From assembly GCA_964440795.1 (NCBI GenBank), contig CAYTTQ010000004.1:8041-72040 (forward strand): a stretch of DNA of 64,000 nucleotides, in the 5' to 3' direction. The DNA comes from C00003060 sp964440795. GTDB taxonomy: Bacteria > Desulfobacterota > Desulfobacteria > Desulfobacterales > C00003060. The translations under genes were made by a program, and so were the position numbers. Position 1 is the first letter of the stretch, and each line of letters begins with the position of its first letter. The notes beneath the pieces are model-generated. The model saw only the letters and a program-made list of their open reading frames with translations. It did not search any database and had not been told where the DNA came from. This document shows, piece by piece, positions 8,368 through 16,599 of the stretch.

Positions 8368-10220
8368 ATCCTTTTTATAAGAATTTGGCGCTTTGGTTGG
8401 TTATCAGTCTGGTCATGATCCTGTTGTTCAATCTGTTTAACCAATCAAAAGTTCAACATAGGGAACTGAGCTATACTGAGTTTATGGCCCAGGTGGAAAA
8501 GGGTCTCGTCAAGCAAGTGACGATTCAAGGCCCGGAAATAACCGGCACGGACGTTAACGGCCTGAGTTTTAAGACCTTTGCGCCGGAAGACAGTGACATG
8601 ATCAAGACCTTGAGAAGTCACGATGTCTCAATCAAGGCCAAACCCCCGTCCGAATCTCCCTGGTATATGACCGTGCTGGTGTCGTGGTTTCCCATGATCC
8701 TGCTGATTGCCGTGTGGATCTTTTTTATGCGGCAAATGCAGGGCGGCGGGGGGAAGGCCCTGTCTTTCGGCAAAAGTCGGGCCATGCTGTTTTCCGATTA
8801 CTCGACCAAGGTGACCTTCGCGGACGTGGCGGGCATCGACGAGGCAAAGGAGGAGTTGACGGAGATTATTGACTTTCTCAAGGATCCAAAGAAGTTTACC
8901 CGTCTAGGGGGGAGAATCCCTAAAGGGGTCCTCCTCATGGGAGGACCGGGTACGGGCAAAACCCTTTTGGCCAGGGCCATCGCCGGTGAGGCGGGGGTTC
9001 CCTTTTACAGTATCAGCGGTTCCGACTTCGTGGAGATGTTCGTCGGTGTGGGGGCGTCACGGGTGAGGGATCTGTTTGTTCAGGGCAAAAAGAATGCGCC
9101 GTGTATCATATTCATAGACGAGATCGATGCAGTGGGGCGGCACAGAGGTGCCGGCTTGGGAGGGGGACACGATGAACGGGAGCAGACATTAAACCAACTG
9201 TTGGTGGAAATGGACGGATTCGAATCGAATGAGGGGGTCATCCTGATATCGGCTACCAACCGTCCGGATATTTTGGATCCCGCTCTTACCCGGCCGGGCC
9301 GTTTTGACCGGCAGGTGATGGTGCCCGCCCCGGATGTAAAGGGCCGGGAAGGTATCCTCGAGGTCCACAGCCGAAAAGCGCCTTTGGCCGATGACGTTAA
9401 CCTCGCGGTATTGGCTCGTGGAACCCCCGGGTTTTCAGGTGCCGACATAGAAAACATGGTTAATGAAGCGGCTCTATTGGCGGCCCGGGGGGATAAAGAT
9501 TTCCTGGAGATGTCCGATTTTGAAGAGGCCAAGGACAAGGTGCTGATGGGCACGGCCCGCAAGAGCATGATCATCAGTGAAGAAGAAAAGAGAAATACGG
9601 CCTATCACGAAGCCGGCCATACCCTGGTGGTCAAAATGCTTCCCGGTACGGATCCGGTTCACAAGGTGACGATTATTCCGAGGGGGCGGGCTATGGGGTT
9701 GACCCAACAACTGCCCATAGACGAAAAACATACCTATCCCAAGAAATACCTGCTGAATAACCTGGCGGTGCTCATGGGCGGGCGGGTCGCCGAAGAGCTG
9801 GTTTTGGATGAATTGACCACCGGCGCTGGAAACGACATCGAGCGGGCGACCGATACGGCTCGAAAAATGGTCTGCGAATGGGGTATGAGTGAAAAACTGG
9901 GTCCCATGTCTTTTGGACAAAAAGAAGAACAGATCTTTCTGGGAAGAGAGTTCGCGCAACATAGGGATTACAGTGAAGAAACGGCCATGCTCATCGACAA
10001 GGAGATTGCCCAGTTGGTATCCGATGCCCATGAGAAAGCCAAAGATATCCTTCGGGGAAACATAGATACCCTTCACGCCTTGGCCCAGGCCCTGCTGGAG
10101 CGGGAAACGCTGGTGGAAAGTGACGTGGATGCCATCATAGCCGGTGAGAAGGGGGTGGAAGACATTGTCTCTGATGCCGATGAACCGGATTCCGGGGTGG
10201 GCATGGAAGATGGCGGATAG
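8364..10220 (+). CDS. ftsH: ATP-dependent zinc metalloprotease FtsH
   Basis: Inner-membrane AAA+ protease that degrades misfolded membrane proteins and short-lived regulators. Two transmembrane helices (about residues 8-24 and 101-121) flank a periplasmic domain; then Walker A GGPGTGKT (about 193-200), Walker B IIFIDEID, the second region of homology with RPGRFDR, and the zinc site HEAGH (about 415-419). The start is taken as TTG at 8364, 8 nt after AAGGAGG; a GTG at 8358 lies too close to that site. Length 618 residues is normal. folP follows 52 nt downstream. Confidence 0.96.
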   Translation: MNPFYKNLALWLVISLVMILLFNLFNQSKVQHRELSYTEFMAQVEKGLVKQVTIQGPEITGTDVNGLSFKTFAPEDSDMIKTLRSHDVSIKAKPPSESPWYMTVLVSWFPMILLIAVWIFFMRQMQGGGGKALSFGKSRAMLFSDYSTKVTFADVAGIDEAKEELTEIIDFLKDPKKFTRLGGRIPKGVLLMGGPGTGKTLLARAIAGEAGVPFYSISGSDFVEMFVGVGASRVRDLFVQGKKNAPCIIFIDEIDAVGRHRGAGLGGGHDEREQTLNQLLVEMDGFESNEGVILISATNRPDILDPALTRPGRFDRQVMVPAPDVKGREGILEVHSRKAPLADDVNLAVLARGTPGFSGADIENMVNEAALLAARGDKDFLEMSDFEEAKDKVLMGTARKSMIISEEEKRNTAYHEAGHTLVVKMLPGTDPVHKVTIIPRGRAMGLTQQLPIDEKHTYPKKYLLNNLAVLMGGRVAEELVLDELTTGAGNDIERATDTARKMVCEWGMSEKLGPMSFGQKEEQIFLGREFAQHRDYSEETAMLIDKEIAQLVSDAHEKAKDILRGNIDTLHALAQALLERETLVESDVDAIIAGEKGVEDIVSDADEPDSGVGMEDGG

Positions 10221-10272
10221 GTTGACAACGAAAAACAAATCCGTCAACCGGCCCTGATCGGCGATCTTTCCT

Positions 10273-11136
10273 ATGTATCACACCTCAACGATGAAAATCG
10301 AAGCGGGACCCTTTTCGCTCGTGTTTGGACACCGCACACGAATTATGGGCATCGTGAACGTCACGCCCGATTCGTTCTCCGACGGGGGACTCTTTTTCGA
10401 TGCGGTCAAGGCCGTCGAACATGGCCGGGCCTTGGCGGATGCGGGGGCGGATGTTGTGGACGTGGGGGGAGAATCTTCCCGACCTTTTTCCGAATCGGTG
10501 ACCGTGGAAGAAGAGACCCAACGGGTGATTCCCGTTGTGGAAGGTCTTGCAAAACGTCTTTCCGTGCCCGTATCCATTGATACCACCAAGGCCGCCGTCG
10601 CCCGGCGGGCCATAGATGCAGGGGCTTGCATAATCAACGATATCGGCGCGATGCGTCTGGATCCGGATATGGCCCCCCTGGTTGCCGGTGCCCATGTACC
10701 GGTGATCCTCATGCATATGAAGGGAAGGCCCAAGGACATGCAGGTGGAACCTTCATACGAAGATGTCGCATCGGAGGTGAAAGCGTTTTTCCGAAAGGTG
10801 CTTGCGCGAACCGAGCAGGCGGGGATCGGCCGAGACAAAGTGATTATCGATCCCGGGATCGGTTTTGGAAAGACGGTGACCCATAACTTGCTTCTCATAA
10901 AACATCTTTCCATGTTCCACAATTTGGGCGTTCCCATATTGATCGGCCCGTCCAGGAAATCGTTTATTACCAAAATCTTGGGATCCGGACCGGAAGAACG
11001 ACGAGAAGTGGGAACGCAGGCGGCGCTGGCTGTTGCGGCATACCAGGGGGTGCATATGGTGCGTGTTCACGACGTGGCGAGAACAAAGCAAACCTTGGGA
11101 ATTATCGATGCCGTTAGATCGGCGGGTCGTTCGTAA
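10273..11136 (+). CDS. folP: Dihydropteroate synthase
   Basis: Condenses p-aminobenzoate with dihydropterin pyrophosphate in folate synthesis; the target of sulfonamides. Signatures are IMGIVNVTPDSFSDGG near the N-terminus, VDVGGESSRP, DPGIGFGKT and GPSRKSF near the C-terminus. 287 residues, typical. The start could also be ATG at 10291 (MKIEAG); neither has a strong ribosome binding site. It lies between ftsH and a YbbR/CdaR gene; in related genomes a diadenylate cyclase gene commonly follows folP, but here the next gene overlaps folP directly. Confidence 0.95.
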   Translation: MYHTSTMKIEAGPFSLVFGHRTRIMGIVNVTPDSFSDGGLFFDAVKAVEHGRALADAGADVVDVGGESSRPFSESVTVEEETQRVIPVVEGLAKRLSVPVSIDTTKAAVARRAIDAGACIINDIGAMRLDPDMAPLVAGAHVPVILMHMKGRPKDMQVEPSYEDVASEVKAFFRKVLARTEQAGIGRDKVIIDPGIGFGKTVTHNLLLIKHLSMFHNLGVPILIGPSRKSFITKILGSGPEERREVGTQAALAVAAYQGVHMVRVHDVARTKQTLGIIDAVRSAGRS

Positions 11137-12061
11137 AATGGGTGCTGTGCCATGGTTCAAAGTGGGGCTGTTTAAGCGCATCCTGGTTGTGATGGTGGCG
11201 TTTTCGGCGGCAGGTGTCGGTTTTCTCTTCTTTAGGACGAGCGAAATGACTTTGCCGGTCTCCGTTCAGTTTTCCAATCTTTCCGAGGGACTGGTGATCG
11301 CCGGGAAGGTTCCACCCGTGGAGGGCCTCGTGAAGGGGCCGGTTAGGGTGCTCAACGGGCTGAAAGGTGCAAAACTTCTCTATGAAGTGGATATGGATTC
11401 TGTCGAACCGGGTAAAGCGTATTTGGAAATAGACCAAGAACGAATAGCCGTGCCGGACAACGTTACCGTCGTGTCTGTGGATCCGGCATCTTTTGTTGTT
11501 CCTGTGGACGAAGCGGCGAGAAAGTGGGTTCCTATCGTGCCCGATGTTGAAGGCGAGCCGGCGGCAGGGTATGTGATGTCTTCTCTGAAAGCCTCTCCGG
11601 ACCGGATCGAGATTACCGGCCCGGCCAGGATGCTGGGCCGGATTTCGGCACTGCGGACAACCCCTATAGACCTGGCCGGGTTGAAAGAATCGACCACAAG
11701 AAACGTTGCGGTCAGCCTGAGTGATAGGGCGGAAGTTCAGGTTCCCGGAGACGGCCTGGTCGAAGTCGACATTGAAATAGAGGAAAAAATCGTTGAGAAC
11801 TGGCTGACATTGTCGGTTCAGCCGATCGGTACGGATCGTCGATGTGAAGTGATCCCTTCCCAGATCGCGGTCCTGTTAAAAGGGCCGGAAAAGGCATTCC
11901 GGAAACTGGGCACACATGCCCGAGTCGATGTTCGTGTGGATCTTGAAGGGCTCGAACCGGGAACCTATTTTCGCCACGCGATTATTGAACCGCCCTTGGA
12001 TATCGTGGTTTTGGAGACCCGGCCGACGACATTCAAGGTAGAGATTTTTGAAAATGGGTAA
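11108..12061 (+). CDS. cdaR: YbbR/CdaR-family membrane-anchored protein
   Basis: About 317 residues: one N-terminal membrane helix (ILVVMVAFSAAGVGFLFF) and an extracytoplasmic region of YbbR repeats, each beginning with a short beta strand pattern such as VSVQFSNLSEGLVI, KWVPIVPDVEGEPA and NWLTLSVQPIG. CdaR proteins bind and modulate the membrane diadenylate cyclase CdaA. The ATG at 11108 overlaps folP by 29 nt; an ATG at 11138, one base after the folP stop, is also possible. The partner cyclase is not encoded next to it, which is unusual. coaX follows 26 nt downstream. Confidence 0.82.
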   Translation: MPLDRRVVRKMGAVPWFKVGLFKRILVVMVAFSAAGVGFLFFRTSEMTLPVSVQFSNLSEGLVIAGKVPPVEGLVKGPVRVLNGLKGAKLLYEVDMDSVEPGKAYLEIDQERIAVPDNVTVVSVDPASFVVPVDEAARKWVPIVPDVEGEPAAGYVMSSLKASPDRIEITGPARMLGRISALRTTPIDLAGLKESTTRNVAVSLSDRAEVQVPGDGLVEVDIEIEEKIVENWLTLSVQPIGTDRRCEVIPSQIAVLLKGPEKAFRKLGTHARVDVRVDLEGLEPGTYFRHAIIEPPLDIVVLETRPTTFKVEIFENG

Positions 12062-12087
12062 ATAAAATCCGCTGGAATTCGATCGTT

Positions 12088-12855
12088 ATGCTGTTGGCCA
12101 TTGATGTAGGAAATACGACCACCGTGATCGGTGGATACGAAGGAGAGGAACTGGTTTGCCACTGGCGGGTGCAAACGAAGCAAGGGGTTACGGAAGACGA
12201 GTTTTATTTACTTTTGAGCAACCTGTTTTCCGGCCAAGGCAAAGACCTGAAAGCGGTGACCGCCACGATCATCTCCTGCGTGGTTCCCCCGTTGGTAAAC
12301 AGTCTTAACAGTTTCTGCCTTAAGTATATTCAACATTCTCCCCTATGGGTGGATCCGACCACAATGAATCGGATGCCGATTGCCTACGAATCCCCAAAAG
12401 AGGTGGGGGCCGATCGGCTGGTCAACGCGGTTGCCGCCTTCCGGAAGTATGCCGGGAGTCTGGTGGTGGTCGACTTTGGTACGGCCACTACGTTTGATTG
12501 TATTTCAAAAGACGGCGTATACTTGGGGGGTGCGATCAGTCCGGGTATCTTGATTGCGTCGGAAGCCCTGTTTCAAAAGGCCTCCAAACTTCCCCGGGTA
12601 GAGATTTTCGGCCGACCGGAGGCGGTTGTTGCCAAAGATACGGTCAGTAGTATGCGGGCGGGCATCATCTACGGGTATGCTGGCTTGGTGGATGGCATCG
12701 TGAACCGCATTAAGCGGGAAATGGCTCCGTCGCCCAAGGTGGTGGCCACCGGCGGTTTGGCTGATCTGATGACCGAAGTGTCGGAGACCATCGAAGTGGT
12801 GGAACCTTTTCTTACCTTGGAGGGGTTGCGGATTCTTTATTCGGAAAAGAATTGA
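12088..12855 (+). CDS. coaX: Type III pantothenate kinase
   Basis: Phosphorylates pantothenate in the first step of coenzyme A synthesis. The ASKHA-fold phosphate loop is IDVGNTTT at residues 4-11; GADRLVNAVAA and DFGTATTFD mark the pantothenate and second phosphate regions, and ATGGLA the adenosine loop. 255 residues, normal. It is the last gene of the tilS-to-coaX plus-strand run and meets the next operon tail to tail with an 7-nt gap, without a visible terminator. Confidence 0.95.
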   Translation: MLLAIDVGNTTTVIGGYEGEELVCHWRVQTKQGVTEDEFYLLLSNLFSGQGKDLKAVTATIISCVVPPLVNSLNSFCLKYIQHSPLWVDPTTMNRMPIAYESPKEVGADRLVNAVAAFRKYAGSLVVVDFGTATTFDCISKDGVYLGGAISPGILIASEALFQKASKLPRVEIFGRPEAVVAKDTVSSMRAGIIYGYAGLVDGIVNRIKREMAPSPKVVATGGLADLMTEVSETIEVVEPFLTLEGLRILYSEKN

Positions 12856-12862
12856 CGACAAG

Positions 12863-13540
12863 CTACACACGTCCCGCCTTTTTCATGGACTCCCAAAAGA
12901 CTTGATAAAAATTTTCGTGGTCGGCCAATGCCCCGGAGAGGATCTTTCCCAGTTCGTCAATGTCCTGAAGGTTGATCACGAGGTTTACGCTCCTGTTAAA
13001 GGCCATCATGTTGTCCATGGTTTTGAAACTGTCGCCCAAAAGGGCGACGAAAATATGTCGTCGGGCACTGATGGGCAGTTGGGCTAAGTATTGGAGGACG
13101 TGGTTGGCGTCTGCACTTGGGGCTTCGAAAATTTCGTTGACGATGACCATGTCGTAGGATTGAAAGCGCATGTACTTGAGGGCATTTCGGGCCGAAGCGG
13201 CTTCCGCCACCCGGTATCCCATGTCGTTGAGGGTCTGAGCGATCTTGCCTTTGGTCTGTTCGTCTTGATGGCAAAGAAGGGCCGTCTTTTCTCCTTTTAA
13301 GAGATAGTCAAACGGCTTTTCCGAAGGGTCATAGGCCTTTGATTCCACTTCCCGGACCATGGTCTGCAGCCCGTCGGGGTTGGATGCATTGGGTTGAGAT
13401 TCCTCCGTCACCGCTTTGCGGGGATCGATTTGTACCTTCCCCTGGCATTTGGTGCACTTTAAGGTGGCCGGCCGAACTGACGGCAATTTTCCGTCCGCCA
13501 CTTTGAGCTTAACTCCGCAATGTCGGCACGTGATTTCCAT
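12863..13540 (-). CDS. Zinc-ribbon protein with degenerate receiver domain
   Basis: 225 residues. An MJ0042-type zinc ribbon at the N-terminus has CRHC (Cys5, Cys8) and CTKC (Cys29, Cys32); a linker follows, then a receiver-like fold from about residue 84 (TALLCHQDEQTKGKIAQTLN). At the place of the phosphorylated aspartate (SYDMVIVNEIFE) there is Asn135, so it should not be phosphorylated in the usual way. Its ATG overlaps the stop of the upstream PilT-type gene (TAATG), so it is the last gene of the yggT-pilT-pilT operon. A scaffold or nucleotide-sensing role in pilus retraction control is only a guess. Confidence 0.75.
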   Translation of the reverse strand: MEITCRHCGVKLKVADGKLPSVRPATLKCTKCQGKVQIDPRKAVTEESQPNASNPDGLQTMVREVESKAYDPSEKPFDYLLKGEKTALLCHQDEQTKGKIAQTLNDMGYRVAEAASARNALKYMRFQSYDMVIVNEIFEAPSADANHVLQYLAQLPISARRHIFVALLGDSFKTMDNMMAFNRSVNLVINLQDIDELGKILSGALADHENFYQVFWESMKKAGRV

Positions 13541-14730
13541 TACGGGTGTCCCTGCCGTTTCTCCAGGCCCTTATCATATTCGGCGTCAATCTCCAGGTCT
13601 TCGATATCCGTGGTTTTTTCTCCCCGTTGGGCTTTGATGTGATCAATCCCTCGGGCCGCTACGGCCTTTCGGGAGGCGTATGTCAAGGCTGTCTTGGCGC
13701 TGATCAGGCCCTGTTCAAAGAGCCTGACGATATATTGGTCGAAGGTGGTCATCCCGAAGGCCTGGCCGGCCTCGATGATTTCATAGAAGGTTTTTCCTTC
13801 CGACTCGCCGTGCAAGATGGAATCCTTCACTCTAAGGCTGGTTCTCAGGACCTCGAAAGCGGCAACCCGTCCGCCGCCCCCTTCTTTGGGAAGAAGCCGC
13901 TGAGACACGATCCAACGGATGGTATCGGCTAACCGGATACGGATCTGATTTTCTTCCTCCGTGTTAAACATGCCCAACAACCGGTTGATTGTCTGCCCCG
14001 CATCGACGGTGTGAAGAGTGGATACCACCAAATGGCCGGTTTCAGCCGCATTCAGGGCGATCTCCACCGTTTCCCGGTCACGCATTTCCCCCACCATGAT
14101 TACCTTTGGCGCTTGTCTCAACGCAGCACGAAGACCGTTGGCGAAACTATCGAAGTTGGTCCCCATTTCTCGCTGGTTGAATGTGGCCTGCTTATGCGGA
14201 TGCTCGTATTCGATCGGGTCTTCCAGGGTGATGATATGAACAGAGTCTTTCTCATTGATTTCGTTAAGCAATGCGGCCAGCGACGTCGATTTTCCGGTGC
14301 CGGTGGCTCCGGTGGCCAGAACCAGACCGTTTCTTTCCTGAGCGATTTCAAAGAAGGCTTCCGGTAGTTTAAGTTCCCTGCATGTGGGAATCTTGGTTTC
14401 CAGCTTTCTCAGGACCACTGAATGGTTACTCTTTTGAGAGAAGATGTCCGCCCGGAACCGCGCCTTGCCGGGAAGTTGATAGGACAAGTCACACGAGCCT
14501 TCCCGAATGAGGGCCTCGGTAAGACGGCGGTCCCGATTCAGCAAGTTAAGGGCAAAGACCTCGGTTTGAAAAGGTGTCAAGGCACGGAAGGGCGGATTCA
14601 GTTCGACCGGGTAAAGGACGCCGTCGCTTTCCACTTGGAACGGTTTTCCCACAGTCACGTTGAGATCGGATACGTTGCTGTGGGAATCCAACATCCGGGT
14701 CATGATATGTTCGATTTCTTGCTTTCTCAT
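13540..14730 (-). CDS. Second PilT-type twitching motility ATPase (PilU-like)
   Basis: 396-residue hexameric ATPase of the PilT/PilU family, cytoplasmic face of the type IV pilus machine. Walker A GATGTGKST, Asp box TLEDPIEYEH, Walker B (VIMVGEMRDRET) and His box (ETGHLVVSTLHT) are all present. The N-terminal domain differs from PilT proper and the C-terminus has an acidic tail. It overlaps the upstream pilT gene by 4 nt (ATGA) and the downstream zinc-ribbon gene by 1 nt. Tandem retraction ATPases are common; whether it acts as PilU (PilT-dependent) is inferred from position. Confidence 0.85.
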   Translation of the reverse strand: MRKQEIEHIMTRMLDSHSNVSDLNVTVGKPFQVESDGVLYPVELNPPFRALTPFQTEVFALNLLNRDRRLTEALIREGSCDLSYQLPGKARFRADIFSQKSNHSVVLRKLETKIPTCRELKLPEAFFEIAQERNGLVLATGATGTGKSTSLAALLNEINEKDSVHIITLEDPIEYEHPHKQATFNQREMGTNFDSFANGLRAALRQAPKVIMVGEMRDRETVEIALNAAETGHLVVSTLHTVDAGQTINRLLGMFNTEEENQIRIRLADTIRWIVSQRLLPKEGGGGRVAAFEVLRTSLRVKDSILHGESEGKTFYEIIEAGQAFGMTTFDQYIVRLFEQGLISAKTALTYASRKAVAARGIDHIKAQRGEKTTDIEDLEIDAEYDKGLEKRQGHP

Positions 14731-15809
14731 GCTTCCGTAAAGTCTGAAGGTGGTGATTTGAGCAACGGGCGAAACCGGGCCTTGTCGTTCGACTTGGCAT
14801 AGGCTTCATCGGCACTTATCCAGCCTTTATTGAATAGGTCCATGACCGCGTCATCGAGAAGTTGCATGCCATACTTTTTGCCTGTCTGGATCATAGACGG
14901 GATTTGGTGGGTTTTGCGCTCTCTGACCAGATTGCGTATCGCCGGTGTGGCAATGAGAATCTCCAGTGCGACACACCGGCCTTTTCGGTCGATTCGCTTA
15001 AACAGGACTTGTGCCAGTACCGCCCGGAGTCCGTCTGCCAAGGTGGAGCGTATTTGAGCCTGTTGATCCGCCGGGAAGACCTCCACGATTCGGTCGACCG
15101 TATTGACGGCACTGGTGGTGTGCAAGGTGGCGAATACCAGATGGCCCGTGGAGGCGGCTTCAATGGCCAAGGAGATTGTCTCAAGATCTCTCATCTCTCC
15201 CACCAGGATAACATCCGGGTCTTCCCGGAGGGCACCCCTCAAGGCCGTTGAAAAGGACTGAGTATGTTCCCCTATTTCCCGTTGGTTTACCACACACCCC
15301 TGGCTTTGATGGACGAATTCGATGGGATCTTCAATGGTAATGATATGGTCTTTCCGTGAAGCATTGGCCTTGTCGATAATAGCGGCGAGGGTTGTCGACT
15401 TACCGCTTCCCGTGGGGCCGGTGACAATGACCAGGCCGCGGGGCAAAGACGCCAGCTTGGATACGACTGTAGGCAACCCCAATTCTTCAGCCGTGGTGAT
15501 CTTATCCGGGATTTCCCGAAAGACGGCACCCACCCCGTTTTTTTGCATGAAGAAATTGGCCCGGTATCTGGCCAATCCGGGAATTTCGTAGCCAAAATCA
15601 ACGTCTCCGGTTTCCTCAAAGACCTTGATGCGGTCTTCCGGAGTGATTTCATAGAGCATGGCCCGAAGGGTGTCGTTGTCCAAGACCGCATACTTTATCC
15701 GTTCAATGTCGCCCACTATTCGCAGCATGGGCGGTTGACCGGCGACCAGGTGGAGGTCCGAGGCCCCTTGGTCATGCATCAATTTAAAGAATGCGTCGAT
15801 TTTTGCCAT
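14727..15809 (-). CDS. pilT: Type IV pilus retraction ATPase PilT
   Basis: 360-residue motor that depolymerises type IV pili for twitching. The N-terminal signature SDLHLVAGQPP, Walker A GPTGSGKST, Asp box ITIEDPIEFVH, Walker B ILVGEMRDLET, His box STGHLVFATLHT and the C-terminal AIRNLVRERKTHQI segment are intact. It is 12 nt downstream of yggT and overlaps the next ATPase gene by 4 nt, forming one operon. Pilus assembly genes other than a PilB/GspE-like ATPase at 51-53 kb are not in this window. Confidence 0.94.
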   Translation of the reverse strand: MAKIDAFFKLMHDQGASDLHLVAGQPPMLRIVGDIERIKYAVLDNDTLRAMLYEITPEDRIKVFEETGDVDFGYEIPGLARYRANFFMQKNGVGAVFREIPDKITTAEELGLPTVVSKLASLPRGLVIVTGPTGSGKSTTLAAIIDKANASRKDHIITIEDPIEFVHQSQGCVVNQREIGEHTQSFSTALRGALREDPDVILVGEMRDLETISLAIEAASTGHLVFATLHTTSAVNTVDRIVEVFPADQQAQIRSTLADGLRAVLAQVLFKRIDRKGRCVALEILIATPAIRNLVRERKTHQIPSMIQTGKKYGMQLLDDAVMDLFNKGWISADEAYAKSNDKARFRPLLKSPPSDFTEA

Positions 15810-15821
15810 TCACAGGCTCCC

Positions 15822-16121
15822 TTACATTAAGCTTGCCGCCATTCTCATCAAGCTGTTGACCACGAAGGAACGGAGAAATATGACGACCAGCAATACGATC
15901 ATGGGCGAAAAATCAATTCCACCAAACCCCATGGGAAATTGTCTCCGGATCGGATAGAGGACCGGTTCGGTGACGTTGTGGATGAATCGTACAATCGGAT
16001 TGTACGGGTCGGGACTCACCCAGGAAAGGATGGCCCGGGCGATGATGATCCACATGTAAAAGAAGAGGGCGTAGTCGAGTACCGTTCCCAGGGCGTGCAG
16101 AAAATAACCAATCACATACAT
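15822..16121 (-). CDS. yggT: YggT family integral membrane protein
   Basis: 99 residues with two or three membrane segments and the family signature RAILSWVSPDPYNPIVRFI followed by VTEPVLYPIRR. YggT proteins are linked with membrane protein insertion, osmotic tolerance and, in Gram-positives (YlmG), division; a precise role is not settled. It is the first gene of the operon with two PilT-type ATPases, a frequent neighbourhood in proteobacteria. Confidence 0.9.
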   Translation of the reverse strand: MYVIGYFLHALGTVLDYALFFYMWIIIARAILSWVSPDPYNPIVRFIHNVTEPVLYPIRRQFPMGFGGIDFSPMIVLLVVIFLRSFVVNSLMRMAASLM

Positions 16122-16197
16122 AACATACCCTTACATCTTCAAAAGCGCGAGAAGCATTTGTTGTCTGAATATATGTACAACTACTTGACTTTTAATT

Positions 16198-16226
16198 GTT
16201 ATCGGCAATGGGGCCTAAAAAGTCAA
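16198..16226 (-). promoter_or_regulatory. Promoter of the yggT-pilT operon inside a perfect inverted repeat
   Basis: Minus-strand TTGACT (16221-16226), exact 17-nt spacer, GATAAC (16198-16203), about 75 nt upstream of yggT. The promoter is bracketed by a perfect 10-nt inverted repeat, CTTGACTTTT (16184-16193) and AAAAGTCAAG (16218-16227), so one arm covers the -35 box and the other the transcription start region, as expected for an operator. No regulator can be named. Confidence 0.6.
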
Positions 16227-16288
16227 GAAATTTAACACGAAGGCCGGAAACGACGAGACGGGGCGGTGCAGTGACGGAGACGATCTTC

Positions 16289-16304
16289 TGGCATAACCTT
16301 TGCT
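16289..16304 (+). promoter_or_regulatory. Sigma-54 promoter
   Basis: TGGCATAACCTTTGCT matches the RpoN consensus TGGCAC-N5-TTGCW, with GG (16290-16291) and GC (16302-16303) separated by exactly 10 nt. The predicted start is near 16315. The only mismatch in the core is T for C at the sixth position. The first feature downstream is a short terminated transcript, not an open reading frame. Confidence 0.68.
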
Positions 16305-16314
16305 ATCAGAAATA

Positions 16315-16404
16315 GGCAAGTGAGGTTGAAGTTTTCTCCTCCTTTCCTTCCTTCACACCTCCTTTAAAGCCCTGCCGGGCGAGGCCGCCCGGCAGGGTTT
16401 TTTT
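16315..16404 (+). ncRNA. Candidate small RNA with anti-Shine-Dalgarno segments
   Basis: About 90 nt between the predicted sigma-54 start and a strong terminator. It has no ATG and no usable frame. The middle is an unpaired pyrimidine stretch with CTCCTCCTTT, CCTTCCTT and CACCTCCTTT, all complementary to ribosome binding sites. The segment TCTCCTCCTT (16335-16344) pairs perfectly over 10 nt with AAGGAGGAGA at 17174-17183, the ribosome binding site of the HPt gene downstream. Alternatively the same RNA is an attenuated leader of the downstream signalling operon. Prediction from sequence only. Confidence 0.5.
16370..16404 (+). terminator. Rho-independent terminator
   Basis: Stem of 12 bp (CCCTGCCGGGCG, 16370-16381, with CGCCCGGCAGGG, 16386-16397), loop AGGC, then seven T (16398-16404). 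Very strong, plus-strand orientation; there is no plus-strand gene directly upstream, so it ends the candidate small RNA. Confidence 0.93.
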
Positions 16405-16599
16405 ATCAGACGCCGGCACTACGTCAAAATCGCGTCCATGTGGGTGTCAATCAATTGACAAAGCCTGCCGATGCATATAGGTGACCTGTCCGATGGCGTA
16501 CAAATTCGGTTCGCCAAGGCACCTCAAGTAAGCCGTAGACCCGCTGCCGTTGACAGAGAGATAATCCGCCTCGTGGCCGGTTTGCCCGGTGGGCAGGCC
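16405..16599. other. Non-coding stretch between small RNA terminator and repeat element
   Basis: No convincing gene. The minus strand is open across 16447-16740 but this frame continues straight through the inverted-repeat element and has no ribosome binding site, so it may at most hold a decayed gene end. Nothing else was recognised. Confidence 0.5.
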
